From Neisseria perflava (GTDB lineage: Bacteria; Pseudomonadota; Gammaproteobacteria; Burkholderiales; Neisseriaceae), in NCBI RefSeq assembly GCF_002863305.2, contig NZ_CP136962.1:434001-498000 (forward strand): 64,000 bases of DNA, in the 5' to 3' direction. A model generated the notes under the pieces. That model was not told where the DNA came from, did no database searches, and saw only the letters and a list, made by a program, of their open reading frames with translations. The translations under genes and the position numbers were made by a program. Below are positions 30,537 to 39,560 of the stretch, piece after piece (within the stretch, counting starts at the first letter, position 1; each line of letters opens with the position of its first letter).

Positions 30537-31943
30537 ATGAAAAAGATTCAAGCAGATGTGGTAGTACTGGGTGGCGGTACAGCCGGTATGGGCGCATTTC
30601 GCAATGCCCGACTTCATACAGACAATGTTTACCTGATTGAAAACAATGTGTTCGGCACGACCTGCGCGCGCGTGGGCTGTATGCCTTCTAAACTCTTGAT
30701 TGCCGCAGCAGAAGCGCGCCATCATGCTTTGCATACCGATCCGTTTGGCGTGCATTTGGATAAAGACAGCGTAACGGTAAACGGCGAAGAAGTCATGCAC
30801 CGCGTGAAGTCCGAACGCGACCGTTTTGTCGGTTTTGTAGTCAGCGATGTAGAAGAGTGGCCTGCCGACAAGCGCATTATGGGTACAGCAAAATTTGTTG
30901 ACGAACACACCGTCCAAATCGATGACCACACTCAAATTACTGCAAAAAGTTTTGTGATTGCCACCGGTTCGCGCCCTGTGATTTTCCCTCAGTGGGAAGT
31001 TTTGGGCGATCGCTTGATTGTGAATGATGATGTTTTCTCTTGGGATACCCTGCCTAAGAGTGTGGCCGTATTCGGCCCTGGCGTAATCGGCTTAGAATTG
31101 GGTCAGGCTTTGCACCGTTTGGGCGTAAAAGTTGAAATTTTTGGCGTGGCCGGTGCGATTGGCGGTATTTCCGATCCTGTTGTTGCTGAAGAAGCCAAAA
31201 CCGTTTTTGGTGAAGAGTTGACTTTGCATTTGGATGCCAAAACCGAAGTCAAACTGGATGCGGAAGGCAATGTTGAAGTTCATTGGGAACAAGATGGCGA
31301 AAAAGGTGTGTTCGTTGCCGAATATATGCTGGCAGCCGTAGGCCGTCGTCCGAATGTGGACAATATCGGTTTGGAAAACCTGACTATCGAGAAAGATGCG
31401 CGTGGTGTGCCTGTTGCCGATCCGTTGACTATGCAAACCAGCATTCCGCACATCTTTATCGCAGGCGATGCATCCAATCAATTGCCTCTGCTGCACGAAG
31501 CTTCCGACCAAGGCAAAATTGCCGGTCACAATGCCGCTATTTTCCCGAATATTGAGAGCGGTTTGCGCCGTAGCGTAATCGGCGTGGTATTTACCAGTCC
31601 GCAAATTGCCACTATCGGCTTGAAATACGCGCAAGTTGCGGCGAAATATCAACCTGATGAGTTTGTCATCGGCGAAGTTTCCTTCCGAAACCAAGGCCGT
31701 AGCCGTGTTATGTTGGTAAACAAAGGCCATATGCGTTTGTATGCTGAGAAAGCGACCGGCCGTTTCATTGGTGCGGAAGTTGTCGGCCCTGCTGCCGAAC
31801 ATTTGGCACACTTGATGGCTTGGGCGCATCAAATGAAGATGACGATTCTGCAAATGTTGGATATGCCGTTCTACCATCCGGTTATTGAGGAAGGTCTGCG
31901 CACTGCATTGCGTGATGCCGATGCAAAACTGAAACAGGCTTGA
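30537..31943 (+). CDS. Dihydrolipoyl dehydrogenase-like flavoprotein disulfide reductase
   Basis: The protein belongs to the class I pyridine nucleotide-disulfide oxidoreductases. The FAD-binding motif VVVLGGGTAGMGAF is at the N-terminus. The redox disulfide is Cys43/Cys48 in TTCARVGCMPSK. The NAD domain has VAVFGPGVIGLELGQAL, the second FAD motif is IPHIFIAGDA, and the C-terminal catalytic His-Glu pair is in FYHPVIEEGLRT. At 468 residues it matches dihydrolipoyl dehydrogenase. However, CARVGC differs from the usual CLNVGC, no 2-oxoacid dehydrogenase genes adjoin it, and it follows the peroxiredoxin gene, so a redox-defence role is possible. Confidence 0.85.
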   Translation: MKKIQADVVVLGGGTAGMGAFRNARLHTDNVYLIENNVFGTTCARVGCMPSKLLIAAAEARHHALHTDPFGVHLDKDSVTVNGEEVMHRVKSERDRFVGFVVSDVEEWPADKRIMGTAKFVDEHTVQIDDHTQITAKSFVIATGSRPVIFPQWEVLGDRLIVNDDVFSWDTLPKSVAVFGPGVIGLELGQALHRLGVKVEIFGVAGAIGGISDPVVAEEAKTVFGEELTLHLDAKTEVKLDAEGNVEVHWEQDGEKGVFVAEYMLAAVGRRPNVDNIGLENLTIEKDARGVPVADPLTMQTSIPHIFIAGDASNQLPLLHEASDQGKIAGHNAAIFPNIESGLRRSVIGVVFTSPQIATIGLKYAQVAAKYQPDEFVIGEVSFRNQGRSRVMLVNKGHMRLYAEKATGRFIGAEVVGPAAEHLAHLMAWAHQMKMTILQMLDMPFYHPVIEEGLRTALRDADAKLKQA

Positions 31944-31959
31944 TTATTTGATGGAATAA

Positions 31960-32001
31960 AGGCCGTCTGAAACTCGTAGTGAGGTTTCAGACGGCCTTTT
32001 T
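31960..32001. terminator. Bidirectional DUS terminator
   Basis: Forward DUS (31960-31971) and reverse DUS (31986-31997) with trailing TTTTT lie between the converging lpd-like gene and pilT2. Confidence 0.75.
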
Positions 32002-32022
32002 TATACTTTGAAGCTTTTACTT

Positions 32023-33153
32023 TTAAATCAATTCTAAATCCGGGCCGGCATTTTGTGCGCGACGGCTTCGTAATTGAATGTCTAGGCGCAAATCGTGTGC
32101 GGAGTCGGCATTTTTAATAGCGTCTTGATAGCTGATATCGCCGTTTTCATACAAATCATATAAGGCCTGGTCAAAAGTAATCATGCCCATACCGGTTGAT
32201 TTTTTCATCATTTCTTTGATATTGTGGACTTCACCTTTTTGAATCAAGTCGGCAATAATCGGAGAATTGAGCAAAACTTCGACCGCCGCCACACGACCCC
32301 GTCCGCCTTCACGAGGAATCAGGCGTTGCGAAATAAAGGCTTGCAGGTTGAGCGATAAATCGGTTAGTAACTGGTTACGGCGCTCTTCGGGGAAGAAGTT
32401 GATGATGCGGTCCAGCGCTTGGTTGGTACTGTTAGCGTGCAGTGTCGCCATACACAAATGGCCGGTTTCCGCGAAGGAAATGGCGTAGTCCATGGTCTCG
32501 CGGTCGCGGATTTCGCCAATCAGAATGACATCCGGTGCTTGGCGCAGGGTATTTTTCAATGCAATCGGCCAATTTTCGGTATCTACACCGATTTCGCGTT
32601 GGGTAATGATGCAGTTTTTGTGTTGGTGGATAAACTCAATCGGGTCTTCGATGGTAATAATATGGTCGAAGCTGTTTTCGTTTCGATAGTCGATAAGGGA
32701 GGCGAGAGAAGTGGACTTGCCCGAACCTGTACCGCCGACAAAAATAACCAAACCGCGTTTTCTGAGAGCGATGTCTTTTAGAATCGGTGGCAGATTGAGC
32801 GTTTCAAATTTAGGGATATTGCTGGTAATGGAGCGGAACACTAATGCAGTTGCGCCGCGTTGAACCATTGCATTGACACGGAAGCGGCTGGTATCGGGCA
32901 GGCTGATAGCGAAATTGCATTCGTTGGTGGTAGAAAATTCTTCGATTTGTTTGGAAGACATAATCGAAAAAGCGATTTCCATACATTTTTCAGCGCTTAA
33001 CGGCTCATCGGTCAGCCGCATGATTTTGCCGTCCACTTTCATGGCCGGCGGAAAATTGGTGGTAATGAAAAGGTCGGAGCCTTTGTATTTGTTCATGTGG
33101 CGTAGCCAAGTGAACAATTCTTCTTTTGCGCCCGGAGTATTTTCGTCAAACAT
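32023..33153 (-). CDS. pilT2: Type IV pilus retraction ATPase, PilT2/PilU-like
   Basis: This is a hexameric secretion-type ATPase that assists pilus retraction. Walker A is GGTGSGKST at residues 140-148. The Asp box is ITIEDPIEFIHQHKNCIITQ, Walker B is QAPDVILIGEIRDRET, and the His box is FAETGHLCMATLHANST. At 376 residues with a longer C-terminus it is closer to the PilU type than to PilT. Its position beside mtnN and the lepA-lepB genes matches the meningococcal pilT2 locus as I recall it. It is divergent from mtnN. Confidence 0.87.
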   Translation of the reverse strand: MFDENTPGAKEELFTWLRHMNKYKGSDLFITTNFPPAMKVDGKIMRLTDEPLSAEKCMEIAFSIMSSKQIEEFSTTNECNFAISLPDTSRFRVNAMVQRGATALVFRSITSNIPKFETLNLPPILKDIALRKRGLVIFVGGTGSGKSTSLASLIDYRNENSFDHIITIEDPIEFIHQHKNCIITQREIGVDTENWPIALKNTLRQAPDVILIGEIRDRETMDYAISFAETGHLCMATLHANSTNQALDRIINFFPEERRNQLLTDLSLNLQAFISQRLIPREGGRGRVAAVEVLLNSPIIADLIQKGEVHNIKEMMKKSTGMGMITFDQALYDLYENGDISYQDAIKNADSAHDLRLDIQLRSRRAQNAGPDLELI

Positions 33154-33195
33154 AAGAATTCAGATAGTTAATGTTAAGTTATTTTATTGAAAATA

Positions 33196-33204
33196 ATTAT
33201 AACA
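33196..33204 (-). promoter_or_regulatory. Extended -10 of pilT2
   Basis: The minus strand reads TGTTATAAT, an extended -10, 43 bases upstream of the pilT2 start codon. Confidence 0.5.
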
Positions 33205-33315
33205 GAAGCAATCATTATTTGCTGTTTTGCCACTAGAGTGGCTATCTGTTTTAAATTGAGTGTCGTGCTGGGAATATAGCAGATTTTTCAGCATCCCTGT
33301 GATTTTAAATTCTGC

Positions 33316-33324
33316 TGTTATAAT
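33316..33324 (+). promoter_or_regulatory. Extended -10 of mtnN
   Basis: The plus strand reads TGTTATAAT, the same nonamer as the divergent pilT2 promoter, 33 bases before the mtnN ATG. Confidence 0.5.
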
Positions 33325-33356
33325 GTTGCCCGATTAGTGAATGGAAAGGTAATGAG

Positions 33357-34058
33357 ATGTCAGTACAAACAATTGCCGTGGTCGGCGCAATGGAGCAGGA
33401 AATTGAGCTTTTGCGTGAAAGCATGGCCAATGTCAAGCATGTGTCCTTCGGTAAATTCTCGGCATATGAAGGCGAATTGGCCGGAAAACGCATGGTATTG
33501 GTTTTGAGTGGTATCGGTAAGGTCAATGCAGCGGTTTCTACTTCTTGGGTCATTCATCAGTTTGCACCGGATTGCGTCATCAATACCGGCAGTGCAGGCG
33601 GTTTGGGTAAAGGTCTAAAGGTTGGCGATGTGGTTATCGGCGAAACTGTGGCGCATCACGATGTTGACGTAACGGCTTTTGGTTATGTTTGGGGACAAGT
33701 ACCGCAACTTCCTGCCGTGTTCGCATCGGATTCAAACTTGATTCGTCAAGCAGAAAAGGCAGCGCAAGTGTTTGACGGAGCGGCCGTAACGCAAGGTTTG
33801 ATTGTCAGTGGCGACCGTTTTGTACACAGCAGCGAAGGTGTCGCGGAAATTCGCAGTCATTTTTCTGATGTAAAAGCAGTTGAAATGGAAGCTGCGGCGA
33901 TTGCGCAGACCTGTCACCAGTTGGAAGTACCGTTTGTGATTATTCGCGCCGTATCCGATTCGGCAGATGAGAAAGCGGACATCAGCTTTGAAGAGTTTTT
34001 GAAAACGGCGGCCGTCAGCTCGGCGAAGATGGTGACCGAGATTGTCAAATCGCTATAA
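33357..34058 (+). CDS. mtnN: 5-methylthioadenosine/S-adenosylhomocysteine nucleosidase
   Basis: MtnN (Pfs) hydrolyses methylthioadenosine and S-adenosylhomocysteine, recycling SAM by-products and feeding LuxS. The 233-residue protein has VVGAMEQEIELL at the N-terminus and the GIGKVNAAVST and NTGSAGGL motifs. VEMEAAAIAQTCHQLEVPF binds the nucleoside, and IRAVSDSADEKADISF holds the catalytic Asp. All are family signatures. A DUS-pair terminator follows. Confidence 0.96.
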   Translation: MSVQTIAVVGAMEQEIELLRESMANVKHVSFGKFSAYEGELAGKRMVLVLSGIGKVNAAVSTSWVIHQFAPDCVINTGSAGGLGKGLKVGDVVIGETVAHHDVDVTAFGYVWGQVPQLPAVFASDSNLIRQAEKAAQVFDGAAVTQGLIVSGDRFVHSSEGVAEIRSHFSDVKAVEMEAAAIAQTCHQLEVPFVIIRAVSDSADEKADISFEEFLKTAAVSSAKMVTEIVKSL

Positions 34059-34115
34059 AATCATGCAAAAGCGTTGAATTTCCGTTAGAATACGGAACGA
34101 TTCAACCTTATTCTA

Positions 34116-34156
34116 AGGCCGTCTGAAAACCGAATCCCTGTTTTTTCAGACGGCCT
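34116..34156 (+). terminator. DUS-pair terminator between mtnN and lepA
   Basis: Forward DUS (34116-34127) and reverse DUS (34145-34156) form a 12-bp stem in the 132-base gap. Confidence 0.65.
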
Positions 34157-34190
34157 TTCAGCCTTTAATTGCATTTATCTTAATAACAAT

Positions 34191-35984
34191 ATGAAAAACA
34201 TACGGAATTTCTCCATTATTGCCCACATCGACCACGGTAAATCGACGCTTGCCGACCGTTTTATCCAATACTGCGGCGGTTTGGATTTGCGCGAAATGAG
34301 CACGCAGGTGCTCGATTCCATGGACATCGAAAAAGAGCGCGGCATTACTATTAAAGCGCAAACCGCCGCACTCAACTATAAAGCACGTGACGGGCAGGTG
34401 TATCAGCTCAACCTGATTGATACTCCGGGACACGTCGACTTCTCTTACGAAGTATCCCGTTCGCTGTCAGCTTGCGAAGGTGCGCTTTTGGTCGTTGACG
34501 CATCACAAGGCGTGGAAGCGCAAACCGTGGCGAACTGCTATACCGCGATTGATTTGGGCGTGGAAGTCGTGCCTGTTTTGAACAAAATTGACTTGCCTGC
34601 CGCAGAACCCGAGCGCGTGGAGCAGGAAATTGAAGACATCATCGGTATTGATGCCGTTGGTGCGGTACAGTGTTCTGCTAAAAGCGGCATTGGTGTGGAA
34701 GATGTTTTGGAAGAAATCGTTGCCAAAATCCCTGCGCCAACCGGTGATGAAAATGCGCCGTTGCAAGCGGTTATTGTCGATTCATGGTTTGACAACTATG
34801 TCGGCGTGGTTATGTTGATTCGTGTGAAAAACGGCACCATCAAGCTGAAAGACAAAGTGCGCTTTATGAGCACCAAGGCGGAAACGCAGGTTGAGCAGCT
34901 GGGCGTTTTCACACCGAAATCAGTTCAAAAACAAGAACTCAAAGCCGGCGAAGTGGGCTTTTTGATTACCGGCGTAAAAGAATTGGGACAGGCGAAAGTC
35001 GGCGATACGGTTACTTTAGTTGCCAACCCTGCCTCTGAACCGCTGCCTGGCTTCCAAGAAGTACAAAGCCAAGTATTCGCGGGTCTCTACCCCGTGGAAA
35101 GCCACGACTACGAAGCCTTGCGCGATGCGTTGGAAAAATTACAGCTGAACGATGCTTCGTTGAAATTTGAGCCTGAAGTTTCCCAAGCGTTGGGCTTCGG
35201 TTTCCGTTGTGGCTTCTTGGGTCTGTTGCACTTGGAAATCGTGCAGGAACGTTTGGAGCGCGAGTTCGATATGGACTTGATTACCACTGCGCCAACGGTG
35301 GTTTATGAAGTCGTGTTGAAAAACGGCGAGAAAATCGAAGTTGAAAATCCGTCCAAACTACCTGAAATCAGCACTATCGAAACCATTCTTGAGCCGATTA
35401 TCACTGCGACCATTCTTGTGCCGCAGGAATATGTCGGCAACGTCATGACTTTGTGTAACCAAAAGCGCGGTGTTCAGGTCAATATGCAATACATGGGTCG
35501 CCAAGTCATGCTGACTTATGATTTGCCGATGAACGAAGTTGTAATGGACTTCTTCGACAAGCTTAAATCGACTTCGCGCGGTTATGCTTCGTTGGACTAC
35601 CATTTCAAAGAGTTCCAACCGTCTGATTTGATTAAGCTTGACATTATGGTCAACGGCGAAAAAGTCGATGCCTTGAGCCTGATTGTGCACCGTCAAAGCG
35701 CCGTTCACCGCGGTCGCGAGCTGGCATCAAAAATGCGCGAACTGATTCCGCGCCAAATGTTCGACATCGCCGTCCAAGCCGCCATCGGCAGCCAGATTAT
35801 CGCCCGCGAAAACGTCAAAGCCCTACGTAAAAACGTTTTGGCGAAATGTTACGGCGGCGATATTACGCGTAAGAAAAAACTTCTCGAAAAACAAAAAGCA
35901 GGTAAGCGCCGCATGAAACAAGTGGGCAATGTAGAAATCCCGCAAAGCGCATTCTTGGCGATTCTGCAAGTGAGTGATAAATAA
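34191..35984 (+). CDS. lepA: Elongation factor 4 (LepA)
   Basis: LepA is a ribosome-associated GTPase that affects initiation and back-translocation. G1 is [15 protein letters not shown]2 lies in [10 protein letters not shown]3 is [16 protein letters not shown], and G4 is NKIDLP. The LepA-specific C-terminal domain ends in [20 protein letters not shown]. At 597 residues it has normal length. The stop overlaps the lepB start (TAATG), as in the classical lepA-lepB operon. Confidence 0.97.
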   Translation: MKNIRNFSIIAHIDHGKSTLADRFIQYCGGLDLREMSTQVLDSMDIEKERGITIKAQTAALNYKARDGQVYQLNLIDTPGHVDFSYEVSRSLSACEGALLVVDASQGVEAQTVANCYTAIDLGVEVVPVLNKIDLPAAEPERVEQEIEDIIGIDAVGAVQCSAKSGIGVEDVLEEIVAKIPAPTGDENAPLQAVIVDSWFDNYVGVVMLIRVKNGTIKLKDKVRFMSTKAETQVEQLGVFTPKSVQKQELKAGEVGFLITGVKELGQAKVGDTVTLVANPASEPLPGFQEVQSQVFAGLYPVESHDYEALRDALEKLQLNDASLKFEPEVSQALGFGFRCGFLGLLHLEIVQERLEREFDMDLITTAPTVVYEVVLKNGEKIEVENPSKLPEISTIETILEPIITATILVPQEYVGNVMTLCNQKRGVQVNMQYMGRQVMLTYDLPMNEVVMDFFDKLKSTSRGYASLDYHFKEFQPSDLIKLDIMVNGEKVDALSLIVHRQSAVHRGRELASKMRELIPRQMFDIAVQAAIGSQIIARENVKALRKNVLAKCYGGDITRKKKLLEKQKAGKRRMKQVGNVEIPQSAFLAILQVSDK

Positions 35985-37003
35985 TGAGTATAAATCTGAC
36001 TTTAGGCGCAATCGTTGTACTGCTGGCCGGTTTGGTCCTCAACTTCAAAAGCAGCAAAGAGCGCCAGGAAAACGGCGAATGGAGTTCCGGCCTGCAATGG
36101 AGTTATCTCTTGTGCATGGTCGGCGTATTCGGCATTTTGTCCGAGTTTATGAGTTTTACCGCCGTATTGCTGGTGTTTGTCGTGTTCACCGGTATTGTTT
36201 GGGCAATCCATAAAGGCCGTCTGAAAAAAAGCGAAACCGGCGAAGACAATGCGCATTTTACCGACTATATGGGCGGCTTTTTCCCCATCATCTTGGTTAT
36301 CTTTGTGTTGCGCAGCTTTATTGCCGAGCCGTTTCAAATTCCGTCCAGCTCCATGCGTCCGGGCTTGGTCAAAGGCGATTTTATCTTGGTGAACAAATTT
36401 TCTTACGGTATCCGCCTGCCGATTTTGAATAAGGTCATTATCCCTGTCGGCAACATTGCCCGAGGCGATGTCGTGGTGTTCAATTACCCACTTCAGCCTG
36501 AGATGAATTACATCAAGCGCATCGTCGGTATTCCGGGCGACGTTGTTGAATACCGTGATAAGGTTTTGACTGTTAATGGTGAAATTATTTCTGAAAAACC
36601 AAACGGCAATTATCAATACGCAGATGATACCGATCCGTCTATGATTCATACGCTTGAGCGTTTTCAGACGGCCTTAAACGGCAAAAACTTTGATGTGGTC
36701 AAGGAGGCCGGTCAGCCTTCCGTATCTATTGCCGTATTGAACAAATACACCTCCGAAGTGATGCCTGAAAGCAATTACTCGCTTGAAACAAGTGGTTTGG
36801 AAAATTGCGAATACGCAGAAGACGGTAATGGCTTTATCTGTAAAGTTCCTGAAGGCCGTTATTTCGCGATGGGCGACAACCGCGACAACAGCGCCGATTC
36901 CCGTTATTGGGGATTTGTCGATGACAAACTGATCGTCGGTAAAGCCTTCTTCGTTTGGATGAACTTTGGCGAACTCAGCCGTATCGGTACCAGTATTAAA
37001 TAA
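35984..37003 (+). CDS. lepB: Signal peptidase I
   Basis: LepB removes signal peptides from exported proteins at the inner membrane. There are two or three N-terminal membrane segments. The nucleophile is Ser123 in QIPSSSMRPGL, and the general-base lysine is Lys178 in MNYIKRIVGIPGD. Box E is MGDNRDNSADSRYWGFV. The 339-residue form has an extra loop between these motifs, as in other Neisseria. Two DUS copies lie in frame (36214-36225 encoding GRLKK, and one near 36664 encoding FQTAL). It is the last ordinary gene before the accessory island. Confidence 0.96.
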   Translation: MSINLTLGAIVVLLAGLVLNFKSSKERQENGEWSSGLQWSYLLCMVGVFGILSEFMSFTAVLLVFVVFTGIVWAIHKGRLKKSETGEDNAHFTDYMGGFFPIILVIFVLRSFIAEPFQIPSSSMRPGLVKGDFILVNKFSYGIRLPILNKVIIPVGNIARGDVVVFNYPLQPEMNYIKRIVGIPGDVVEYRDKVLTVNGEIISEKPNGNYQYADDTDPSMIHTLERFQTALNGKNFDVVKEAGQPSVSIAVLNKYTSEVMPESNYSLETSGLENCEYAEDGNGFICKVPEGRYFAMGDNRDNSADSRYWGFVDDKLIVGKAFFVWMNFGELSRIGTSIK

Positions 37004-37019
37004 GCAATAACAGATGAAA

Positions 37020-37051
37020 AGGCCGTCTGAAATTTTTCAGACGGCCTTTTT
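37020..37051 (+). terminator. DUS-pair terminator of lepA-lepB
   Basis: Forward DUS (37020-37031) and reverse DUS (37036-37047) with a 4-base loop and TTTTTT tail. It marks the left boundary of the accessory island. Confidence 0.85.
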
Positions 37052-37081
37052 TATGGCAATTTAAAATTTGTGTCTTAGATG

Positions 37082-37099
37082 AATATTAAATTTAATATT
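37082..37099. promoter_or_regulatory. 18-bp AT-only palindrome
   Basis: AATATTAAATTTAATATT is perfectly self-complementary. It may be an operator, or chance in very AT-rich DNA. Confidence 0.3.
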
Positions 37100-37139
37100 A
37101 AAAAAGGCTTGAAATATTATTAACTCAAGAGATGGTTAG

Positions 37140-37158
37140 GAATATGATAATCATAAAT
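37140..37158. promoter_or_regulatory. Candidate Fur box
   Basis: The core ATGATAATCAT (37144-37154) is identical to the centre of the 19-bp Fur consensus GATAATGATAATCATTATC. The full 19 bases match at 14 positions by my count. It is about 170 bases upstream of the lipoprotein start. Confidence 0.4.
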
Positions 37159-37223
37159 TAGCCAGAAAGAGTAAATTTTCAAAAATTAACAAATATTAAT
37201 TAAGTAAAGCTGTTTGTATTCGT

Positions 37224-37245
37224 TTATACTATTACAATAGTATAA
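37224..37245. promoter_or_regulatory. 22-bp operator-like palindrome
   Basis: TTATACTATT-AC-AATAGTATAA has two perfect 10-base arms. A plausible promoter overlaps it on the plus strand (TTGTAT at 37214-37219, 18-base spacer, TAGTAT at 37238-37243). The cognate regulator is not known. Confidence 0.45.
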
Positions 37246-37329
37246 GTGTTGTTTATATTCGGTTTTTCAATTAGCAAATAATCTAGTTGTTTTAAGTAAA
37301 GTTACTTTCAGTTAATGAGGATTATATTT

Positions 37330-39549
37330 ATGTTTACTCAGAAGAAATCACCTATTACTCATTTTGTATTGACAGGTATTTGTGCGGCAGTTTTAGCTGC
37401 ATGTGCTAGCTCGAATGGAGAACCGGGTTCACCGACAAGTCCATCTGTGGCACCTAATGATATTAGTAATAATACCAACAAAGGTAATTCCAATAAGGAA
37501 AATACAAATAAACCCAATACCGGTAAGGACAACGCCGGTAAGGACAACGCAACCAAACCCACTACCGGTAAAGATAACTCCGGTAAAGACAATGCAACCA
37601 AGCCTACTACTGGTAAAGATAACGCGGGCAAGGACAATGCAACCAAGCCCAATACCGGTAAAGATAACGCCGGCAAGGATAATGTAAACAAGCCCACTAC
37701 CGGTAAGGATAACACCGGTAAGGATAATGCAACTAAACCCACTACCGGTAAGGATAACGCCGGTCAGGACAATGCAAACAAACCTAATACCGGTAAAGAT
37801 AACGCGGGCAAGGACAATGCAACCAAGCCCAATACCGGTAAAGATAACACCGGCAAGGATAATGCAACCAAGCCTAATACCGGTAAAGATAATTTAGCTC
37901 AAGTTAATGAGCAAATTTCTAAAAATATTCAGAATAAATTAGTAACTCTTCGATTGAGTGATGTAGTAAAAACAGAAGAATTTAGTCAAGCTGAAGTAGA
38001 TACAGGTTTTATTGCAAATAACTTTGCTGCAAACCCATTGTTGGAGAAAGCTTCCGAGAATACTTTTGTTTATGATAGTGCACATATTATCGAAACTTCT
38101 GGGGGGATTGGCAAATATAAACTTTTACGTCCCCAAACGGTTATATTGGGAGGTGTGGCAACACGTTATAAAGTAAATAAAATCGATGGATATATTAAGA
38201 GAGAGTATGGTTATGAGGAATTTGATACACCATTAAATTCAAAAAATTTAATTGGTGTAGATAAGCGTAATGCAAATGGTATTTTAATTAAACAGGGTAG
38301 TAGCGTTAATATCTTAGACCAAGCAGCCAGCAAATTCGAGTTGGATAGTGTAGGGGGTAGCCGTTATACACAATGGTTTAATAATTTTGAAACTAATGCA
38401 GATAATAAAACTTCTTTAGATAAAGGGCGCCGTGTATTAGCTGACGTAGAATATAAGTTAGATGATAAGGGTAATCCGATATGGAACATATCTACAAAAC
38501 CTAGTAAGGGTTATCAATATGCACATTCTTTGAATAATTATTTTGATAATAATCCGGATGACGAATTATATGTTAATCAAAATGGTGAATATGCATATCG
38601 CTTTACTTTGAATAAAACTACTACATTTAAAGTTAGCTCGGAAGCAGCAAAAGTAAATCCAGAGCGCGCAGATGCGCTTAAAGCTTTGGGTTGGGTTGCG
38701 GATAAACAATATACTTACCCTGCTGGTAGCTATTTTCTTGTAACACAAAAAGATGGTAGGTTGAAGATTGTAGCTGATAAAGGGCAAATGACCGAAGTGT
38801 CATTATATTCAATTCATACCGGTATTGATAATAATAAGGCATTAGGCGCATTTCAAAATAAACGTGTAATTGCAGAAATGTTTAGTGCATTGCACTATGG
38901 AAAGGTAAATGAAGTTCGTGCGATTTATACTTATGATGTTGGACAAGCCAATGGTTTTAACCAACAATATCTCTCATTAACTGCATGGCGTTATAAAAAT
39001 GGCGATGGTACTTATGGGGTCAATACTCCGTTTAACATCGGCATTTTTGACCGAGTTATTACTGAGAATGGTATGGTTGCCAATGTCTATGATATGAAGA
39101 CTAAAAAAGGATTATCTGCTAAATATACAGGTGTTGCTTATTCTAGCAGAGACGGTAAACAAGACGGCGTGATGAATATGACTGCGCAGTTCCATGAACC
39201 AAATATGGCTTACAATACTGTTTTAAGTAATAATGTTACCTTTAATGGAGCAATTACCAATCGTCGCTTAGATGACAAACGTAATGTATATTTCGCTAGT
39301 GGTAATGTAAAAACAGAAAGTGGAATGCCTTCTGCAACTGCAGGTCAAAAAGTCTCTCTAGTGGGAAGCAAACAACTTGCTAACGATATCACTGTTTGGA
39401 TGAAAGGACAAAATCCAGGTGAAAATAAAGTGATTTATGGTAAAGGTGACATACGTTTTGCTGGCCCAAATGCTGAAGAAGTGGGTGGTGTGTTAAAAAT
39501 TACGACCAGCCATGGTGAAAATAATATTGGTTTTATTGGCAAGCGTTAA
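37330..39549 (+). CDS. Slam-dependent surface lipoprotein with tandem repeats
   Basis: The protein is a predicted outer-membrane lipoprotein of 739 residues. The signal peptide ends in the lipobox VLAAC with Cys25 as the lipidation site. A Asn/Lys/Thr-rich linker contains eight 15-residue repeats of the type KDNAGKDNATKPTTG (residues 66-185). A large beta-rich region follows. The C-terminus (VIYGKGDIRFAGPNAEEVGG, then NNIGFIGKR) matches the TbpB-like barrel domain recognised by Slam translocators. The next gene encodes a Slam. I chose ATG 37330 because GAGG at 37317-37320 is well spaced and the signal peptide is clean. The DNA is AT-rich and lacks any DUS, which suggests horizontal gain. Ligand unknown; no TonB receptor gene is adjacent. 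Confidence 0.85.
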   Translation: MFTQKKSPITHFVLTGICAAVLAACASSNGEPGSPTSPSVAPNDISNNTNKGNSNKENTNKPNTGKDNAGKDNATKPTTGKDNSGKDNATKPTTGKDNAGKDNATKPNTGKDNAGKDNVNKPTTGKDNTGKDNATKPTTGKDNAGQDNANKPNTGKDNAGKDNATKPNTGKDNTGKDNATKPNTGKDNLAQVNEQISKNIQNKLVTLRLSDVVKTEEFSQAEVDTGFIANNFAANPLLEKASENTFVYDSAHIIETSGGIGKYKLLRPQTVILGGVATRYKVNKIDGYIKREYGYEEFDTPLNSKNLIGVDKRNANGILIKQGSSVNILDQAASKFELDSVGGSRYTQWFNNFETNADNKTSLDKGRRVLADVEYKLDDKGNPIWNISTKPSKGYQYAHSLNNYFDNNPDDELYVNQNGEYAYRFTLNKTTTFKVSSEAAKVNPERADALKALGWVADKQYTYPAGSYFLVTQKDGRLKIVADKGQMTEVSLYSIHTGIDNNKALGAFQNKRVIAEMFSALHYGKVNEVRAIYTYDVGQANGFNQQYLSLTAWRYKNGDGTYGVNTPFNIGIFDRVITENGMVANVYDMKTKKGLSAKYTGVAYSSRDGKQDGVMNMTAQFHEPNMAYNTVLSNNVTFNGAITNRRLDDKRNVYFASGNVKTESGMPSATAGQKVSLVGSKQLANDITVWMKGQNPGENKVIYGKGDIRFAGPNAEEVGGVLKITTSHGENNIGFIGKR
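37525..37884 (+). repeat. Eight 45-bp in-frame tandem repeats
   Basis: Eight consecutive 45-bp units encode (K)DNxGKDNATKPxTG-type 15-mers. Units differ mainly at the fifth to sixth codons (Ala, Ser, Thr) and at Thr/Asn near the end. Codon differences between units show they are not all recent copies. Because the unit is a multiple of three, copy-number change would shorten or lengthen the linker without a frameshift. Confidence 0.92.
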
Positions 39550-39560
39550 TACGCTGATTA

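Larger units (their letters stand above)
37004..37329. other. AT-rich regulatory region upstream of lipoprotein gene
   Basis: This 326-base gap holds the lepB DUS terminator (37020-37051) and then about 280 bases of AT-rich sequence without a gene. Three palindromes lie in it: 37082-37099, 37144-37154 (inside a Fur-like site) and 37224-37245. It probably carries the promoter and operators of the surface lipoprotein gene. Confidence 0.6.

Noticed and set aside
37525..37884. Possible CRISPR array
   Set aside because: The direct repeats have no spacers between them, are 45-bp multiples of three and code in frame within a lipoprotein gene.
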